Part shown: one piece after another, positions 15,848 to 24,855 of the stretch
How the letters are laid out: the number at the start of each line of letters is the position of its first letter
Position numbering within the stretch: position 1 is the stretch's first letter
NCBI RefSeq assembly: GCF_000718165.1
Contig: NZ_JOEY01000034.1
Span: 44,727-108,726, forward strand
Length of the DNA stretch: 64,000 nucleotides
Origin: Streptomyces fulvoviolaceus
Lineage (GTDB): Bacteria > Actinomycetota > Actinomycetes > Streptomycetales > Streptomycetaceae
Reading direction: 5' to 3'
Notes under the pieces: generated by a model
Told to the model about the DNA's origin: nothing
The model's input: only the letters and a program-made list of their open reading frames with translations
Databases searched by the model: none
Made by a program: the position numbers and the translations under genes

Positions 15848-17068
15848 TCAGTGGGCCACGGCTGCGGCGCCGTGCTCGTCGATCAACGCGCCCGTCGCGA
15901 AGCGTTCGAGGGCGAAGGGGGCGTTCAGCGGATGCGGTTCGCCCGTGGCGACGGTGTGCGCGAAGGCCCAGCCGGCGGCGGGGGTGGCCTTGAAACCGCC
16001 GGTGCCCCAGCCGCAGTTGACGTAGAGGTTCTCCACGGGGGTGGTGCCGATGATCGGGGAGGCGTCCGGGGTGACGTCGACGATGCCGCCCCAGGTCCGC
16101 AGCACGTGCGCGCGGGCGAAGACGGGGAACAGCTCCACGGCGGCGGCCATCTGCTGCTCGATCACGTGGAAGGAGCCGCGCTGCCCGTAGCCGTTGTAGG
16201 AGTCGACGCCCGCGCCCATCACCAACTCGCCCTTGTGGGCCTGGGAGACGTAGACGTGCACATGGTTCGACATGACGACCGTCGGATGCACCGGCTCGTG
16301 CAGCTCGGACACCAGCGCCTGCAGCGGATGCGACTGGATCGGCAACCGGAAACCGGCCCGCTCGGCCAGCACGCTGCTGTGCCCGGCGGCCGCGAGACCG
16401 ACCCGGCCCGCGTGGATACGACCGCGGTTGGTCTCGACGCCGACGACCCGGTCGCCGTCCTTGAGGAAACCGGTGACCTCGCAGCCCTGGATCAGATCCA
16501 CGCCCATCTCGTCGGCCCGGCGGGCCAGCGCCCAGGCCACGTGGTCGTGCTTGGCGATGCCGGCGCGCGGCTGGAAGGTGCCGCCGAGGACCGGGTACCG
16601 GGTGCGCGGCGAGAGGTTGACGATCGGGCAGACCTCGCCGACCTGGTCCGGGGTGAGCCACTCGGCGTCGACGCCGTTGAGGCGGTTGGCGTTGACGCGG
16701 CGCATGCCCTCGCGGACGTCCTGCAGGGTGTGCGCGAGGTTGAGGACGCCGCGCTGGCTGAACAGGAAGTCGTAGCCCAGCTCCTCCGGGAGCTGCTCCC
16801 ACAGCTTGAGCGCGTGCTCATAGATCGCCGCGCTCTCGTCCCACAGGTAGTTGGAGCGGATGATCGTGGTGTTGCGGGCCATGTTGCCGCCGGCCAGCCA
16901 GCCCTTCTCCAGCACGGCGACATTGGTGATGCCGTGGTTCTTGGCCAGGTAGTAGGCGGTGGCCAGGCCGTGGCCTCCCGCGCCGATGATGACGACGTCG
17001 TACGAGGAGCGCGGCTCGGGGTTGCGCCAGAGGAAGTCCGGGTGCTCCGGCAGCGGCGTGCTGGTCAT
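15848..17068 (-). CDS. soxB: Sarcosine oxidase, beta subunit
   Basis: The 406-residue flavoprotein subunit, the site of sarcosine dehydrogenation. The FAD-binding motif is in [20 protein letters not shown], followed by [17 protein letters not shown], in which the family's GNxxRNTT region is intact. [17 protein letters not shown] near the end is typical. The start at 17068 overlaps the glyA stop by ATGA. In this family a histidine holds covalent FMN at the alpha-beta interface; I cannot assign it with certainty by eye. Confidence 0.95.
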   Translation of the reverse strand: MTSTPLPEHPDFLWRNPEPRSSYDVVIIGAGGHGLATAYYLAKNHGITNVAVLEKGWLAGGNMARNTTIIRSNYLWDESAAIYEHALKLWEQLPEELGYDFLFSQRGVLNLAHTLQDVREGMRRVNANRLNGVDAEWLTPDQVGEVCPIVNLSPRTRYPVLGGTFQPRAGIAKHDHVAWALARRADEMGVDLIQGCEVTGFLKDGDRVVGVETNRGRIHAGRVGLAAAGHSSVLAERAGFRLPIQSHPLQALVSELHEPVHPTVVMSNHVHVYVSQAHKGELVMGAGVDSYNGYGQRGSFHVIEQQMAAAVELFPVFARAHVLRTWGGIVDVTPDASPIIGTTPVENLYVNCGWGTGGFKATPAAGWAFAHTVATGEPHPLNAPFALERFATGALIDEHGAAAVAH

Positions 17069-18369
17069 GCCGCGTCTCCGTTCAGGTGGGGGTAGAGGGG
17101 GTAGGCGGCGGCGAGCTTCTCGACCCGGGCGCGCAGTTCGTCGTCGGGCTGTTCGCCCTTCAGGGCCTCGGCGATGATGTCGGCTACCTCCCGGAACTCC
17201 GCCGCACCGAAGCCGCGGGTGGCCAGGGCGGGGGTGCCGATCCGCAGGCCCGAGGAGATCATCGGTGGTCGGGGGTCGAAGGGCACCGCGTTGCGGTTGA
17301 CGGTGATGCCGACGCGGTGCAGCCGGTCCTCGGCCTGCTTCCCGTCGAGCGCGGAGTTCCTCAGGTCGACGAGGACCAGGTGCACTTCGGTGCCGCCGGT
17401 CAGCACCGTGATCCCGGCCTCGGCGACATCGTCGGACAGCAGCCGTCCGGCGAGGATGCGGGCGCCGTCCAGGGTGCGCTGCTGGCGCTCCTTGAACTCC
17501 GCGCCCGCCGCCACCTTGAAGGCCACCGCCTTCGCCGCGATGACGTGCTCCAACGGGCCGCCCTGCTGGCCCGGGAAGACCGCGGAGTTGATCTTCTTGG
17601 CCAGCCCGGCGCGGCTGAGGATCACACCGCCGCGCGGGCCGCCGAGGGTCTTGTGCGTGGTGGTCGTGACGACATCGGCGTACGGCACCGGGTTCGGGTG
17701 CAGGCCCGCGGCCACCAGCCCGGCGAAGTGCGCCATGTCCACCATCAGATACGCGCCCACTGCGTCGGCGATCCGCCGGAACGCGGCGAAGTCCAGCCGG
17801 CGGGGGTAGGCCGACCAGCCGGCGACGATCATCCTGGGCCGGTGCGCGAGAGCGAGCTGTTCGACCTCGTCCATGTCGATTCGCAGGTCGGACTCGCGCA
17901 CGTGGTACGGCACGACGTTGTACAGCTTGCCGGAGTAGTTGATGCGCATGCCGTGGGTCAGATGGCCGCCGTGCGCCAGGTCGAGGCCGAGGATCGTGTC
18001 GCCGGGGTCGAGCAGCGCGAACATCGCGGCCGCGTTGGCCTGGGCGCCCGAGTGCGGCTGCACGTTGGCGGCCTCGGCGCCGAACAGTTCCTTCACCCGG
18101 TCGATGGCCAGCTGCTCGATGACGTCGACGTGCTCGCAGCCGCCGTAGTAGCGGCGGCCCGGGTAGCCCTCGGCGTACTTGTTGGTCAGGACCGAGCCCT
18201 GCGCCTCCATGACCGCGGCCGGGGCGAAGTTCTCCGAGGCGATCATCTCGAGGGTCGACTGCTGACGGCGGAGTTCGGCGTCCACCGCGGCGGCGACATC
18301 CGGGTCGAGTGCGCTGAGCGGGAGGGAGAGGGAGGAGGCGACCGGGGTGAGCGACGGGTTCGTTGCCAT
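17065..18369 (-). CDS. glyA: Serine hydroxymethyltransferase (sarcosine operon copy)
   Basis: A 434-residue PLP enzyme interconverting glycine plus 5,10-methylene-THF with serine plus THF. Landmarks are [36 protein letters not shown], the PLP-binding Lys in [15 protein letters not shown], and [20 protein letters not shown]. It is first in the soxBDAG-purU operon, so it consumes both products of sarcosine oxidation. A second SHMT gene lies at 29870-31132. Compared with that copy it has an extra N-terminal stretch of about 14 residues and similar core sequence. AGGATGG lies upstream of the ATG. Its promoter region contains a GntR-type palindrome (18404-18415). Confidence 0.95.
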   Translation of the reverse strand: MATNPSLTPVASSLSLPLSALDPDVAAAVDAELRRQQSTLEMIASENFAPAAVMEAQGSVLTNKYAEGYPGRRYYGGCEHVDVIEQLAIDRVKELFGAEAANVQPHSGAQANAAAMFALLDPGDTILGLDLAHGGHLTHGMRINYSGKLYNVVPYHVRESDLRIDMDEVEQLALAHRPRMIVAGWSAYPRRLDFAAFRRIADAVGAYLMVDMAHFAGLVAAGLHPNPVPYADVVTTTTHKTLGGPRGGVILSRAGLAKKINSAVFPGQQGGPLEHVIAAKAVAFKVAAGAEFKERQQRTLDGARILAGRLLSDDVAEAGITVLTGGTEVHLVLVDLRNSALDGKQAEDRLHRVGITVNRNAVPFDPRPPMISSGLRIGTPALATRGFGAAEFREVADIIAEALKGEQPDDELRARVEKLAAAYPLYPHLNGDAA

Positions 18370-18403
18370 CTGTGCACCATCCTGAGAGCCAACTAATGAG
18401 CAA

Positions 18404-18415
18404 CTGATATATCAG
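18404..18415. promoter_or_regulatory. GntR-type operator palindrome between glyA/sox and gntR
   Basis: CTGATATATCAG is a perfect 12-base palindrome, centred 40 bases upstream of glyA and about 55 upstream of the divergent GntR gene. It matches the general TGATATATCA-like form bound by FCD-type GntR repressors. It is the obvious site from which the GntR protein at 18464 could control both itself and the sarcosine oxidase operon. Confidence 0.65.
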
Positions 18416-18453
18416 CCTCTGCGGTAAGGTATGGGAGTTCGCCGGACTGGTCA

Positions 18454-18495
18454 AGGGGGCTTCATGCAGCAGGCAGGGGGCTTCATGCAGCAGGT
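18454..18495 (+). repeat. 21-base tandem duplication of a ribosome binding site and start codon
   Basis: The unit AGGGGGCTTCATGCAGCAGG plus one base occurs twice in a row (18454-18474 and 18475-18495), differing only at the last base. Each copy holds AGGGGG and an ATG at the right spacing, and 21 bases keep the frame. The GntR gene therefore has two complete translation starts, ATG 18464 and ATG 18485, seven codons apart. Confidence 0.75.
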
Positions 18496-19150
18496 GGCGA
18501 CCGAGCCCGGGGGCGAGGAGCTGTCCCTCGCCGAGCGCGCCTACCGCGCCATCCGCGACCAGCTCGTGATGCTCGAGATCCGACCGGGCGCGCCGATCAA
18601 CGAGGACCAGCTGGCCCAGTCCCTCGGCGTCGGACGGACCCCGGTGCGCGAGGCGCTCAAGCGGCTCCAGTACGAGCGCCTGATCACGACCTACCCGCGA
18701 CGCGGCACCTTCGCCACCGACGTCAACATCACCGACCTGGCCCACATCTCCGAGGTACGCCAGGAGCTGGAACCCCTGGCCGCCGCCCAGGCCGCGCGGC
18801 GCGGCACGGCCATCGACCGAGCGACCCTGACGGACCTGCTGCGGGACCTGGAGAGCGTGGACTCCGGCCGGCACGACGCCGCCGAGCTCATGCGTCTGGA
18901 CCTCCGGGTCCACCGCGCCACCTACGCCGCCACGCACAACCCGTACCTGGAGGACACCCTCGTCCGCCACGACAACCTGGCCACCCGCATCTGGTGCCTG
19001 TTCATCGACCGACTGCCCGGCATGGCCGGCCACGTCGAAGAGCACAGACCGTTGATCGAGGCGATCGTCGCCGGCGACTCCGACACGGCGGCGCGGCTCG
19101 CCCGCAGCCACGTCGAGGGCTTCGAACAGGCCATCCGCGACGCCATCTGA
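18464..19150 (+). CDS. GntR-family (FCD) regulator, probable sox operon repressor
   Basis: 228 residues from the first start, 221 from the second. The winged helix at ~25-90 has [24 protein letters not shown] and [11 protein letters not shown]. The FCD domain follows, with [15 protein letters not shown], a metal-site-like [18 protein letters not shown], and [27 protein letters not shown]. It is divergent from glyA-soxBDAG-purU, with a perfect palindrome between them, so regulation of sarcosine or glycine use is likely. The effector is unknown. The duplicated start region is described separately. Confidence 0.88.
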   Translation: MQQAGGFMQQVATEPGGEELSLAERAYRAIRDQLVMLEIRPGAPINEDQLAQSLGVGRTPVREALKRLQYERLITTYPRRGTFATDVNITDLAHISEVRQELEPLAAAQAARRGTAIDRATLTDLLRDLESVDSGRHDAAELMRLDLRVHRATYAATHNPYLEDTLVRHDNLATRIWCLFIDRLPGMAGHVEEHRPLIEAIVAGDSDTAARLARSHVEGFEQAIRDAI

Positions 19151-19176
19151 ATCCCCTGCCTCAGCTGGGGGAGGGT

Positions 19177-19983
19177 TCAGAGGATGCTGTCGATGAAGAG
19201 GCGTGTGGACTCGTGGACGGGCGCGTCGATGACCTGGGACGGCGGGCCCTTCTCGACGAGCCGGCCCTCGGACATGAAGACCACCTCGTCGGCGACGCCG
19301 CGGGCGAAGCCGATCTCATGGGTGACCACGATCATCGTCATGCCGCTGGTCGCCAGCCGCTTCATGACGTTCAGAACCTCACCGACCAGTTCGGGGTCCA
19401 GGGCCGAGGTCGGCTCGTCGAAGAGCATGACGCTGGGCTTCATGACCAGGGCGCGCGCGATCGCCACACGCTGCTGCTGGCCGCCGGACAAGGTGCTGGG
19501 GTAGACATCGGCCTTGTGGGCCATACCCACCTCCTCCAGCGCCTGCAGTGCGTCCTTCACCGCCTCGGCCTTGTTCACGCCCTTGACGCGGCGCGGTGCC
19601 TCGATGAGGTTCTCCAGCACCGTCATGTGCGGGAAGAGGTTGTAGGCCTGGAAGACCATGCCGGTCCTGGTGCGCTGCTTCGCGACGGCCGAGGGCGACA
19701 GCTCGTGCAGTTTGTCACCCTTGATGCGGTAACCGATCACCTCGCCGTCCACGACGACGGTGCCGCGGGACGGGCGCTCGAGGTGATTGACACATCGCAG
19801 CATGGTGCTCTTGCCCGAGCCGGACCGCCCGAGGATGACGACCACCTGGCCGCGGTGGACCTCGAGGTCGACGCCCTTGAGGACCTCGACCGGTCCGAAG
19901 CTCTTGTGGAGGTCGATGATCCGGACGATGGGATCGGCCGTCGGGGTGTCAGTGCCGTCGGGCACGGATGTCGTTGCGCTCAT
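19177..19983 (-). CDS. Polar amino-acid ABC transporter, ATP-binding protein
   Basis: A 268-residue ATPase of the GlnQ/HisP type that powers uptake. Walker A is [15 protein letters not shown], the Q-loop region is [19 protein letters not shown], the signature is [15 protein letters not shown], Walker B is [14 protein letters not shown], and the switch His is in VVTHEIGFA. It is the last gene of SBP-permease-ATPase. The divergent catabolic genes beyond 23.3 kb suggest that the substrate is an amine or amino/imino acid. Confidence 0.93.
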   Translation of the reverse strand: MSATTSVPDGTDTPTADPIVRIIDLHKSFGPVEVLKGVDLEVHRGQVVVILGRSGSGKSTMLRCVNHLERPSRGTVVVDGEVIGYRIKGDKLHELSPSAVAKQRTRTGMVFQAYNLFPHMTVLENLIEAPRRVKGVNKAEAVKDALQALEEVGMAHKADVYPSTLSGGQQQRVAIARALVMKPSVMLFDEPTSALDPELVGEVLNVMKRLATSGMTMIVVTHEIGFARGVADEVVFMSEGRLVEKGPPSQVIDAPVHESTRLFIDSIL

Positions 19984-20014
19984 CGGAGATTCACCGGTCC
20001 TTTCGTTACGACGG

Positions 20015-20983
20015 TTACGCCGGAGTCGGGTTGTCGTTCGACCGGGACCGCTGCGAGAGCCGGGAGCCGAGCGCGCGGAGCTTCGCGAGTCCGCCGGGCC
20101 GCTGCGCGCCGCCGTGGACGCCGCGCCCGTAGTGACGCTCGATGTGGCTCTGGGCGTAGGACAGGACCGTGGTGCACACCAGGTACCAGAGCGAGATCAC
20201 CACGAGCAGCGGGATCGTGCGGAAGTTCTGCGAGTAGATCAGTTGCGCCGAGTACAGCAGGTCGGCGAGAGCGATGATGCTCACCAGCGAGGAGTGCTTC
20301 AGCATGCCGATGACCTGGTTGCCGGTGGGCGGGACGATCACCCGCAGGGCCTGGGGCAGGACCACCCTGCGGAAGGTCAGCCACCGGTTCATCCCGAGCG
20401 CGATGGCCGCCTCGCTCTGGTGCTTGGGCACCGAGAGAAGGCCACCACGCACGATCTCGGCCATGTAGGCCGATTCGTTCAGGGTCAGGCCGATGATGGC
20501 GACGGCCCACAGGTTCAGCACGCCGTTGGTGGCCGCGCCGACGATTTCAGGACCGCCGAACAGGCTGAGCGACAACCGGGGGTAGAGGGCCGAGAGGTTG
20601 AACCAGAAGATCAGCTGGACGAGGAGCGGCGTGCCTCGGAAGAACCACAGGTAGGCGCCCGAGAGCGAGGAGAGCACCCGGTTCTCCGACATCCGGCAGG
20701 CAGCCAGAACGATGCCGAGGGCGATCCCCAGAGACATGGACACACCGGTGAGGACCAGCGTGGTGCGAAGGCCCGCCATGATCTCGGGGTTGAACAGGTA
20801 CTCCCAGACGACCGGCCACTCGAAGTTGTCGTTGGTCACCACGGAGAAGCCCAGACTCGCCGCTACGAGGAGAACGAGCAGGGCGGCGAGGCGCCGACCG
20901 GGATACCGCATCGGCACGAGTTCCGTGGGCGGGGTGGCTGACGGGTCCACGCGTGTGGAGTCCGTGACGGTGGCTGTTTTCAT
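20015..20983 (-). CDS. Polar amino-acid ABC transporter, permease
   Basis: A 322-residue integral membrane protein of the HisM/GlnP family. The first membrane segment (RRLAALLVLLVAASLGFSV) follows a ~30-residue cytosolic tail. The EAA loop that contacts the ATPase is visible as EAAIALGMNRWLTFRRVVLPQALR, and FRGTPLLVQLIFWF is the typical substrate-path segment. The C-terminus has an extra ~45-residue basic, Ser/Gly-rich tail. Its ATG overlaps the SBP stop by one base (TGATG), so the two are coupled. Only one permease gene is present, so the channel is probably a homodimer. Confidence 0.92.
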   Translation of the reverse strand: MKTATVTDSTRVDPSATPPTELVPMRYPGRRLAALLVLLVAASLGFSVVTNDNFEWPVVWEYLFNPEIMAGLRTTLVLTGVSMSLGIALGIVLAACRMSENRVLSSLSGAYLWFFRGTPLLVQLIFWFNLSALYPRLSLSLFGGPEIVGAATNGVLNLWAVAIIGLTLNESAYMAEIVRGGLLSVPKHQSEAAIALGMNRWLTFRRVVLPQALRVIVPPTGNQVIGMLKHSSLVSIIALADLLYSAQLIYSQNFRTIPLLVVISLWYLVCTTVLSYAQSHIERHYGRGVHGGAQRPGGLAKLRALGSRLSQRSRSNDNPTPA

Positions 20984-21915
20984 CAGTTGCTCCCCGTCGC
21001 GGGAAGGATCTCGGCCTTCTTGATCAGCCCCTGGCCGGCGTTGAACTTGTCGAGGATCTTCTGCAGTTCACCGTTCTCGATCAGGTGGTCGGTGGCCGCC
21101 TGAACCGCCTTGGCGAACTTCGCGGTGTCACTGTTGCGCGACAGCACCAGGCCGGTCTCGTACTTGGGTGCCCACGGCAGCTCGACCAGGGCGAACTGGT
21201 TCTTGGCCTGGCTCATCACATAGGCCACCTGGCTCGCGCTGCTGATCGCCGCGTCGACCCGGCCTCCACGCATGGCGAGGTTGACGTTGGCCTGTGAGTC
21301 GAAGGTCTTGAGAGTGATCGGATCCTTGCCCGCACTCTTGCACTTCTTCGCAACCTCCACGCCCAGCTTCGCCTCGGCGGAACCGAGCAGCGCGGCCACC
21401 GTGTAACCACAGAGGTCCTCCTGGGCGGTGGCGCTGGTGATCTTGCTGCCGGCGGGGACCATGAGGGCGTCGGCCGACTCGTGGTTGGTGACGAAGGTGA
21501 CGGTCTCCGTACGCTCGGGCAGCGCGTAGATCTCTCCGGTCGCGGCGTCGTAGCGGCCTGCCTGCAGTCCGGTGATGATGCCGTTGAACGGGGCGATCTT
21601 GATCTGGACCTTCAGGCCCAGGACCGCGGCGATCTGACGCACGTTCTCGATGTCCCAGCCGGTGGGATTCGCGCCGGTGGCCGGTTCGATCACCGCGGGC
21701 GGGTAGGTGGCGGCGGCGATCACCAAGGTCCCCTTCGAGGCGATCGACTTGGGGACCATGGCGGCGATCGAGTCGACCTTCTTCGACACGGTGTCCGACG
21801 CGGTGGTGGAGGAATCGGTGGCGGACGAACCGCAGGCGGCCGTCGACCCCATCAGGGCAATGGATCCGACGATCGCCCCGAAGCGGACCAGACGTGAATC
21901 GCGTAGACGCTCCAT
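20983..21915 (-). CDS. Polar amino-acid ABC transporter, substrate-binding lipoprotein
   Basis: A 310-residue family 3 solute-binding protein. The signal sequence ends in the lipobox STAACGSS, so the mature protein is anchored by its N-terminal cysteine to the outer face of the membrane. TLVIAAATYPPAVIEPATGANPTGWDIE and APFNGIITGLQAGRYDAATGEI are the usual first-lobe motifs. GGGAGAAACC precedes the ATG at 21915. A TGTGATCACA palindrome about 120 bases upstream is shared with the divergent catabolic genes, which suggests joint induction. The ligand cannot be named. Confidence 0.92.
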   Translation of the reverse strand: MERLRDSRLVRFGAIVGSIALMGSTAACGSSATDSSTTASDTVSKKVDSIAAMVPKSIASKGTLVIAAATYPPAVIEPATGANPTGWDIENVRQIAAVLGLKVQIKIAPFNGIITGLQAGRYDAATGEIYALPERTETVTFVTNHESADALMVPAGSKITSATAQEDLCGYTVAALLGSAEAKLGVEVAKKCKSAGKDPITLKTFDSQANVNLAMRGGRVDAAISSASQVAYVMSQAKNQFALVELPWAPKYETGLVLSRNSDTAKFAKAVQAATDHLIENGELQKILDKFNAGQGLIKKAEILPATGSN

Positions 21916-22033
21916 GGTTTCTCCCTGTGGCTGAAATCCCCGAGCGGACTGATCCCGACATGGATCCTGTTTGCGATGGCGCAGGGCTCGGTGATGGCAG
22001 GTAACTTCGCACCTTCATCGAGGCCTGACAAGA

Positions 22034-22043
22034 TGTGATCACA
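22034..22043. promoter_or_regulatory. Operator palindrome upstream of ABC transporter operon
   Basis: TGTGATCACA, a perfect 10-base palindrome, 119 bases before the SBP start. The identical sequence occurs at 23187-23196 between the GntR gene and the FAD enzyme gene. Two identical perfect palindromes in the only two promoter regions of one cluster point to binding by the cluster's GntR protein. Confidence 0.6.
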
Positions 22044-22116
22044 GATCTTTTTTGCATCGTTGTCTGTGGAACCAGCTCTGACCTGGGAAAACCATCTCGA
22101 AGAAGAATTTGACGAG

Positions 22117-22148
22117 CGATCACGCTGCCGATCACGCCGTCGATCACG
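22117..22148. repeat. Three CGATCACG direct repeats with 12-base period
   Basis: CGATCACG at 22117-22124, 22129-22136 and 22141-22148, separated by four variable bases each. The core GATCAC is half of the TGTGATCACA operator found nearby. They may be weak extra regulator half-sites spaced slightly over one helical turn; chance is possible in sequence rich in CGATC. Confidence 0.4.
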
Positions 22149-22428
22149 ACGATCCGGTCGACGAACCCGTGGGCCGGGGCATGCCCGTCCGCCTCGATCG
22201 GGTCCCGCCCGCCCCGCTCGCGTGAGGCGAGGTGATACGTAGCAAATCGGCAATCGATCGGAAATCCTGGGGGCCAATTATGGCCAGCCGCGCGTCGATA
22301 CCGACGTCGCCGGAGTGGAGAAGTTGATATTCCCGTCGGGCGTTCGAGTCGACGGTTTTCGTCCTGGAGCTACTGGAGCTACCCGTCGCCCTGGATCTAC
22401 CCGAAGAAACTGCCGTCGGCCGAGCCGG

Positions 22429-23100
22429 CTACCGCGATTCCAGCTGCGCCTTGATCCGGTCGGTGGCGTTGGCCAGCGACTCGTTGCTGATCGCGGCGGC
22501 CATCTCGGCGTCGTGCGCGAGGGCGGCCTTGAGCAGGCGCTCCTGGTAGCGCCACAGCGCATCGACGTCGCCGGGGGTGTCGAGGGTCGCCCGGGCGCCG
22601 ACGATCTTGTAGGCGCGGCAGTGCTGCCACAGGGTGCGGATGGTGCTCAGCAGCACGGGGTTGCCGGCCGCCTCGTAGAGGATGGCGAGCAGGGCCTCGT
22701 CGTGGTCGAGGTACGGGACCACGGCACCCTCGGTGATCGCGCTCCGCATGAGCTCGAACTGCTCACGCATGCGGGCGACGTCCGCCTCGTCGATCCGTGC
22801 GGCGCCGCGGCGCGCGGCCTCGACCTCCAGGACCTGTCGCGTGTCGTAGATGTGGAGCAGCTCGTCGAGGTTCTGACCCTTCACCACCGAGCCCTTGTGC
22901 GGAACGCGTTCGGCGAAGCCGGCCTCCTCGAGGCGCCGGATGGCTTCGCGCACCGGCATCACGCTGGTTCCGACCTCGGCGGCGAGGTCGCGGATGCGCA
23001 GGCGGTAGCCGGCCGGATACTCGCCGCTGGTGATCGCTCCGTGCAGCACCGCGTACACCTGGTCGGCCAGGGAGGGCGACGGCTCGACACGTTTGGACAT
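22429..23100 (-). CDS. GntR-family (FCD) regulator of the amine/imino-acid cluster
   Basis: A 223-residue regulator. The winged helix spans residues ~8-75: YPAGYRLRIRDLAAEVGTSVMPVREAIRRL, then a wing with PHKGSVV. The FCD domain follows with IYDTRQVLEVEAARRGAARI, YLDHDEALLAILYEAAGNPVL and RTLWQHCRAYKI. The ATG at 23100 (MSKRVEPS) is preferred; the frame stays open to 23214 but the added sequence is not family-like and would cross the operator. It lies between the transporter operon and the divergent catabolic operon, with identical palindromes before both, so it very likely controls the whole cluster. Confidence 0.85.
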   Translation of the reverse strand: MSKRVEPSPSLADQVYAVLHGAITSGEYPAGYRLRIRDLAAEVGTSVMPVREAIRRLEEAGFAERVPHKGSVVKGQNLDELLHIYDTRQVLEVEAARRGAARIDEADVARMREQFELMRSAITEGAVVPYLDHDEALLAILYEAAGNPVLLSTIRTLWQHCRAYKIVGARATLDTPGDVDALWRYQERLLKAALAHDAEMAAAISNESLANATDRIKAQLESR

Positions 23101-23186
23101 AAGCACGACTGAATCATAAACAGGCTGGTCGGCGGCAGGGGTTCGACGAAGGCTCACGTTCGCCTCCTGCAAACCATTGTGTGATG

Positions 23187-23196
23187 TGTGATCACA
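23187..23196. promoter_or_regulatory. Operator palindrome between gntR and the catabolic operon
   Basis: TGTGATCACA again, identical to the copy at 22034-22043, embedded in GATGTGTGATCACATC. It is 87 bases before the GntR start and 166 before the FAD enzyme start, suited to control both divergent promoters. Confidence 0.6.
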
Positions 23197-23361
23197 TCTT
23201 ATGGTGGCGGACATCCAGGTGAGACCGGAACTCCCTCGGGCATCGCGTGACGACTTCCCGCGCCCGGTCGACCCGCCCGCACGTAGGTCATGTCACCCCT
23301 CTCCGGCATCCAGGGATCCCGAGACGGAGCTTCGAGTGCTGAGAATCGAGAAGAGGAACGC

Positions 23362-24750
23362 ATGAAGGATGTGGTCATCGTCGGCGGTGGCATCGCCGGC
23401 CTCTCTGCCGCGTGGCGCCTGCGGCACTGGGACACCCTGCTGCTGGAGTCGGGGCCTCGCGTCGGCGGCCGCATCCGCTCCGAGCGACGCGGACCGTACT
23501 GGCTCAACTGGGGCGGGCACGTCTACGCCGGCGGGAACTCCTCCACCGCGTGGCTCCTCGGTGACACCGGTATCGACTCGACCCCGGTGACGGGATCGCT
23601 GGCCGGACTGGCCATGAACGGCAAGCTGCTTCTCAAGGGCCGGGTGGAGAGCTATCCGTTCCGGATACCCATGCCGTGGTCCGCCCGCGTCGGGATGGTG
23701 AAGGCCGGTGCCAAGGTCGGGCTGGCCGTCGCCCGCTACGCGCGGATCGTCCAGCGGCGGCCCGGCGAGGACGAGGCCACAAGACAGCAGCGGGTCTACG
23801 ACTTCATGAACGACCGCAGCTTCGCCGACTTCGTCGGAGACCTGCCCGAAGACGCCGAAGCGCTGTTCAAGCCCACGGTGACCCGCTCCGCCGCCGACAT
23901 CGACCAGCTCTCCGCCGGCGCCGGCGTCGGCTACTTCAGCCTGGTGTGGAACATCGGCGGGGGCCTCTCCGAGAGCATCGTCGGCGGACCGTCCACCCTC
24001 ACCGAGGGCATCGCCGCGGCCCTGTCGGACAGGGTGCGGCTGAACGCGGCCGTCGAGGAGATCGTCCAGAAGAAGGACTCGGCCGTCGTCCGCTACCGGG
24101 AGGACGGGGTCGAGAAGGAGGTCGAGGCGCGCTGCGTGGTCCTGGCCACCCCCGCCACCGTCAGCCACCGGGTCGCGGTCGATCTCGACCCCGATGTCCG
24201 AGAGGCCCTGTCGAAGATCGTCTACGGCCCGTACGTGAGCGCCGCGTTCCTCACCGACGAGACCGAGCGCCAGGTCTGGGACGACGCCTACGCCATCGCG
24301 ACGCCGAAGCGGCCCTTCAACGTCGTACTGAACATGTCGAACATCGCGCGCGGTCTCGAGTCGGAACGCCGGCCCGGCAGCAGCGTCATGGTCTTCTCGC
24401 CGGGCAGTCTGGCGCGCGGGCTCCTGGAGCTCGACGACGACGAGATCCGCAAGACCTACCTCGACGAGCTCGACCAGGTCCTGCCGGGCTTCGGCGACCA
24501 CGTCGTCGAGGCCGAGGTCCAGCGCTGGCCCACGGGCGCGCCCTACTGCTTCCCCGGTCGCGGAAAGCTGCAGCAGACGCTGACCCGCCGCACCGGCCGG
24601 GTGCTCCTGGCCGGCGACTACCTCGGCACCCTCTACACCGAGACCGCGATCCAGACCGGCCTGTCCGCCGCGCAGGAGGCGCAGAGCCTGCTGGCCACCG
24701 ACCGGCAGACCGCCCGGCACGGCCTGGCGCCGGTGCCCGCCGCCCCGTAG
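23362..24750 (+). CDS. FAD-dependent amine oxidase/protoporphyrinogen oxidase-like protein
   Basis: A 462-residue flavoprotein of the amino-oxidase superfamily. The dinucleotide motif is in VVIVGGGIAGLSAAWRL, followed by the ESGPRVGGRIRSE motif where FAD's ribose and phosphates bind. VVLATPA marks the second FAD contact, and GRVLLAGDYLGTLYTETAIQTGLSAA is the typical C-terminal FAD motif. Superfamily members oxidise amines, porphyrinogens or carotenoids. The neighbours (ALDH, OCD-family and DapA-family enzymes, amino-acid transporter) favour an amine or amino acid as substrate. AAGAGGAA precedes the ATG at 23362. It is first in a four-gene operon. Confidence 0.82.
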   Translation: MKDVVIVGGGIAGLSAAWRLRHWDTLLLESGPRVGGRIRSERRGPYWLNWGGHVYAGGNSSTAWLLGDTGIDSTPVTGSLAGLAMNGKLLLKGRVESYPFRIPMPWSARVGMVKAGAKVGLAVARYARIVQRRPGEDEATRQQRVYDFMNDRSFADFVGDLPEDAEALFKPTVTRSAADIDQLSAGAGVGYFSLVWNIGGGLSESIVGGPSTLTEGIAAALSDRVRLNAAVEEIVQKKDSAVVRYREDGVEKEVEARCVVLATPATVSHRVAVDLDPDVREALSKIVYGPYVSAAFLTDETERQVWDDAYAIATPKRPFNVVLNMSNIARGLESERRPGSSVMVFSPGSLARGLLELDDDEIRKTYLDELDQVLPGFGDHVVEAEVQRWPTGAPYCFPGRGKLQQTLTRRTGRVLLAGDYLGTLYTETAIQTGLSAAQEAQSLLATDRQTARHGLAPVPAAP

Positions 24751-24855
24751 ATCCGCAGTCCCGTCCGGAGCCCCGACTGCTCCGGTGCGGCAAGCCCATG
24801 AGCCCGGCGTTCCCGGGCCGATGCCCGCCCCCGGCTTCACCCGAGGAGACCTGAA

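Larger units (their letters stand above)
21916..22428. other. 513-base intergenic region with operator-like repeats
   Basis: Upstream region of the ABC transporter operon and downstream region of the GntR gene. It holds the palindrome at 22034 and the 12-base-period GATCAC repeats at 22117-22148, listed separately. From ~22150 to 22428 I see no gene, no convincing terminator and no RNA structure; translations are Arg/Pro-rich and non-conserved. Confidence 0.5.

Noticed and set aside
19150..19177. CCCC/GGGG pairing between the sox GntR and the ABC ATPase genes as a terminator
   Set aside because: The stem is only about five bases with mismatches and is not convincing enough to list.
22117..22148. 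Repeats at 12-base period considered as plasmid iterons or a CRISPR array
   Set aside because: Only three 8-base units with four-base spacers, no Rep or Cas gene nearby; the GATCAC core links them to the local operator.
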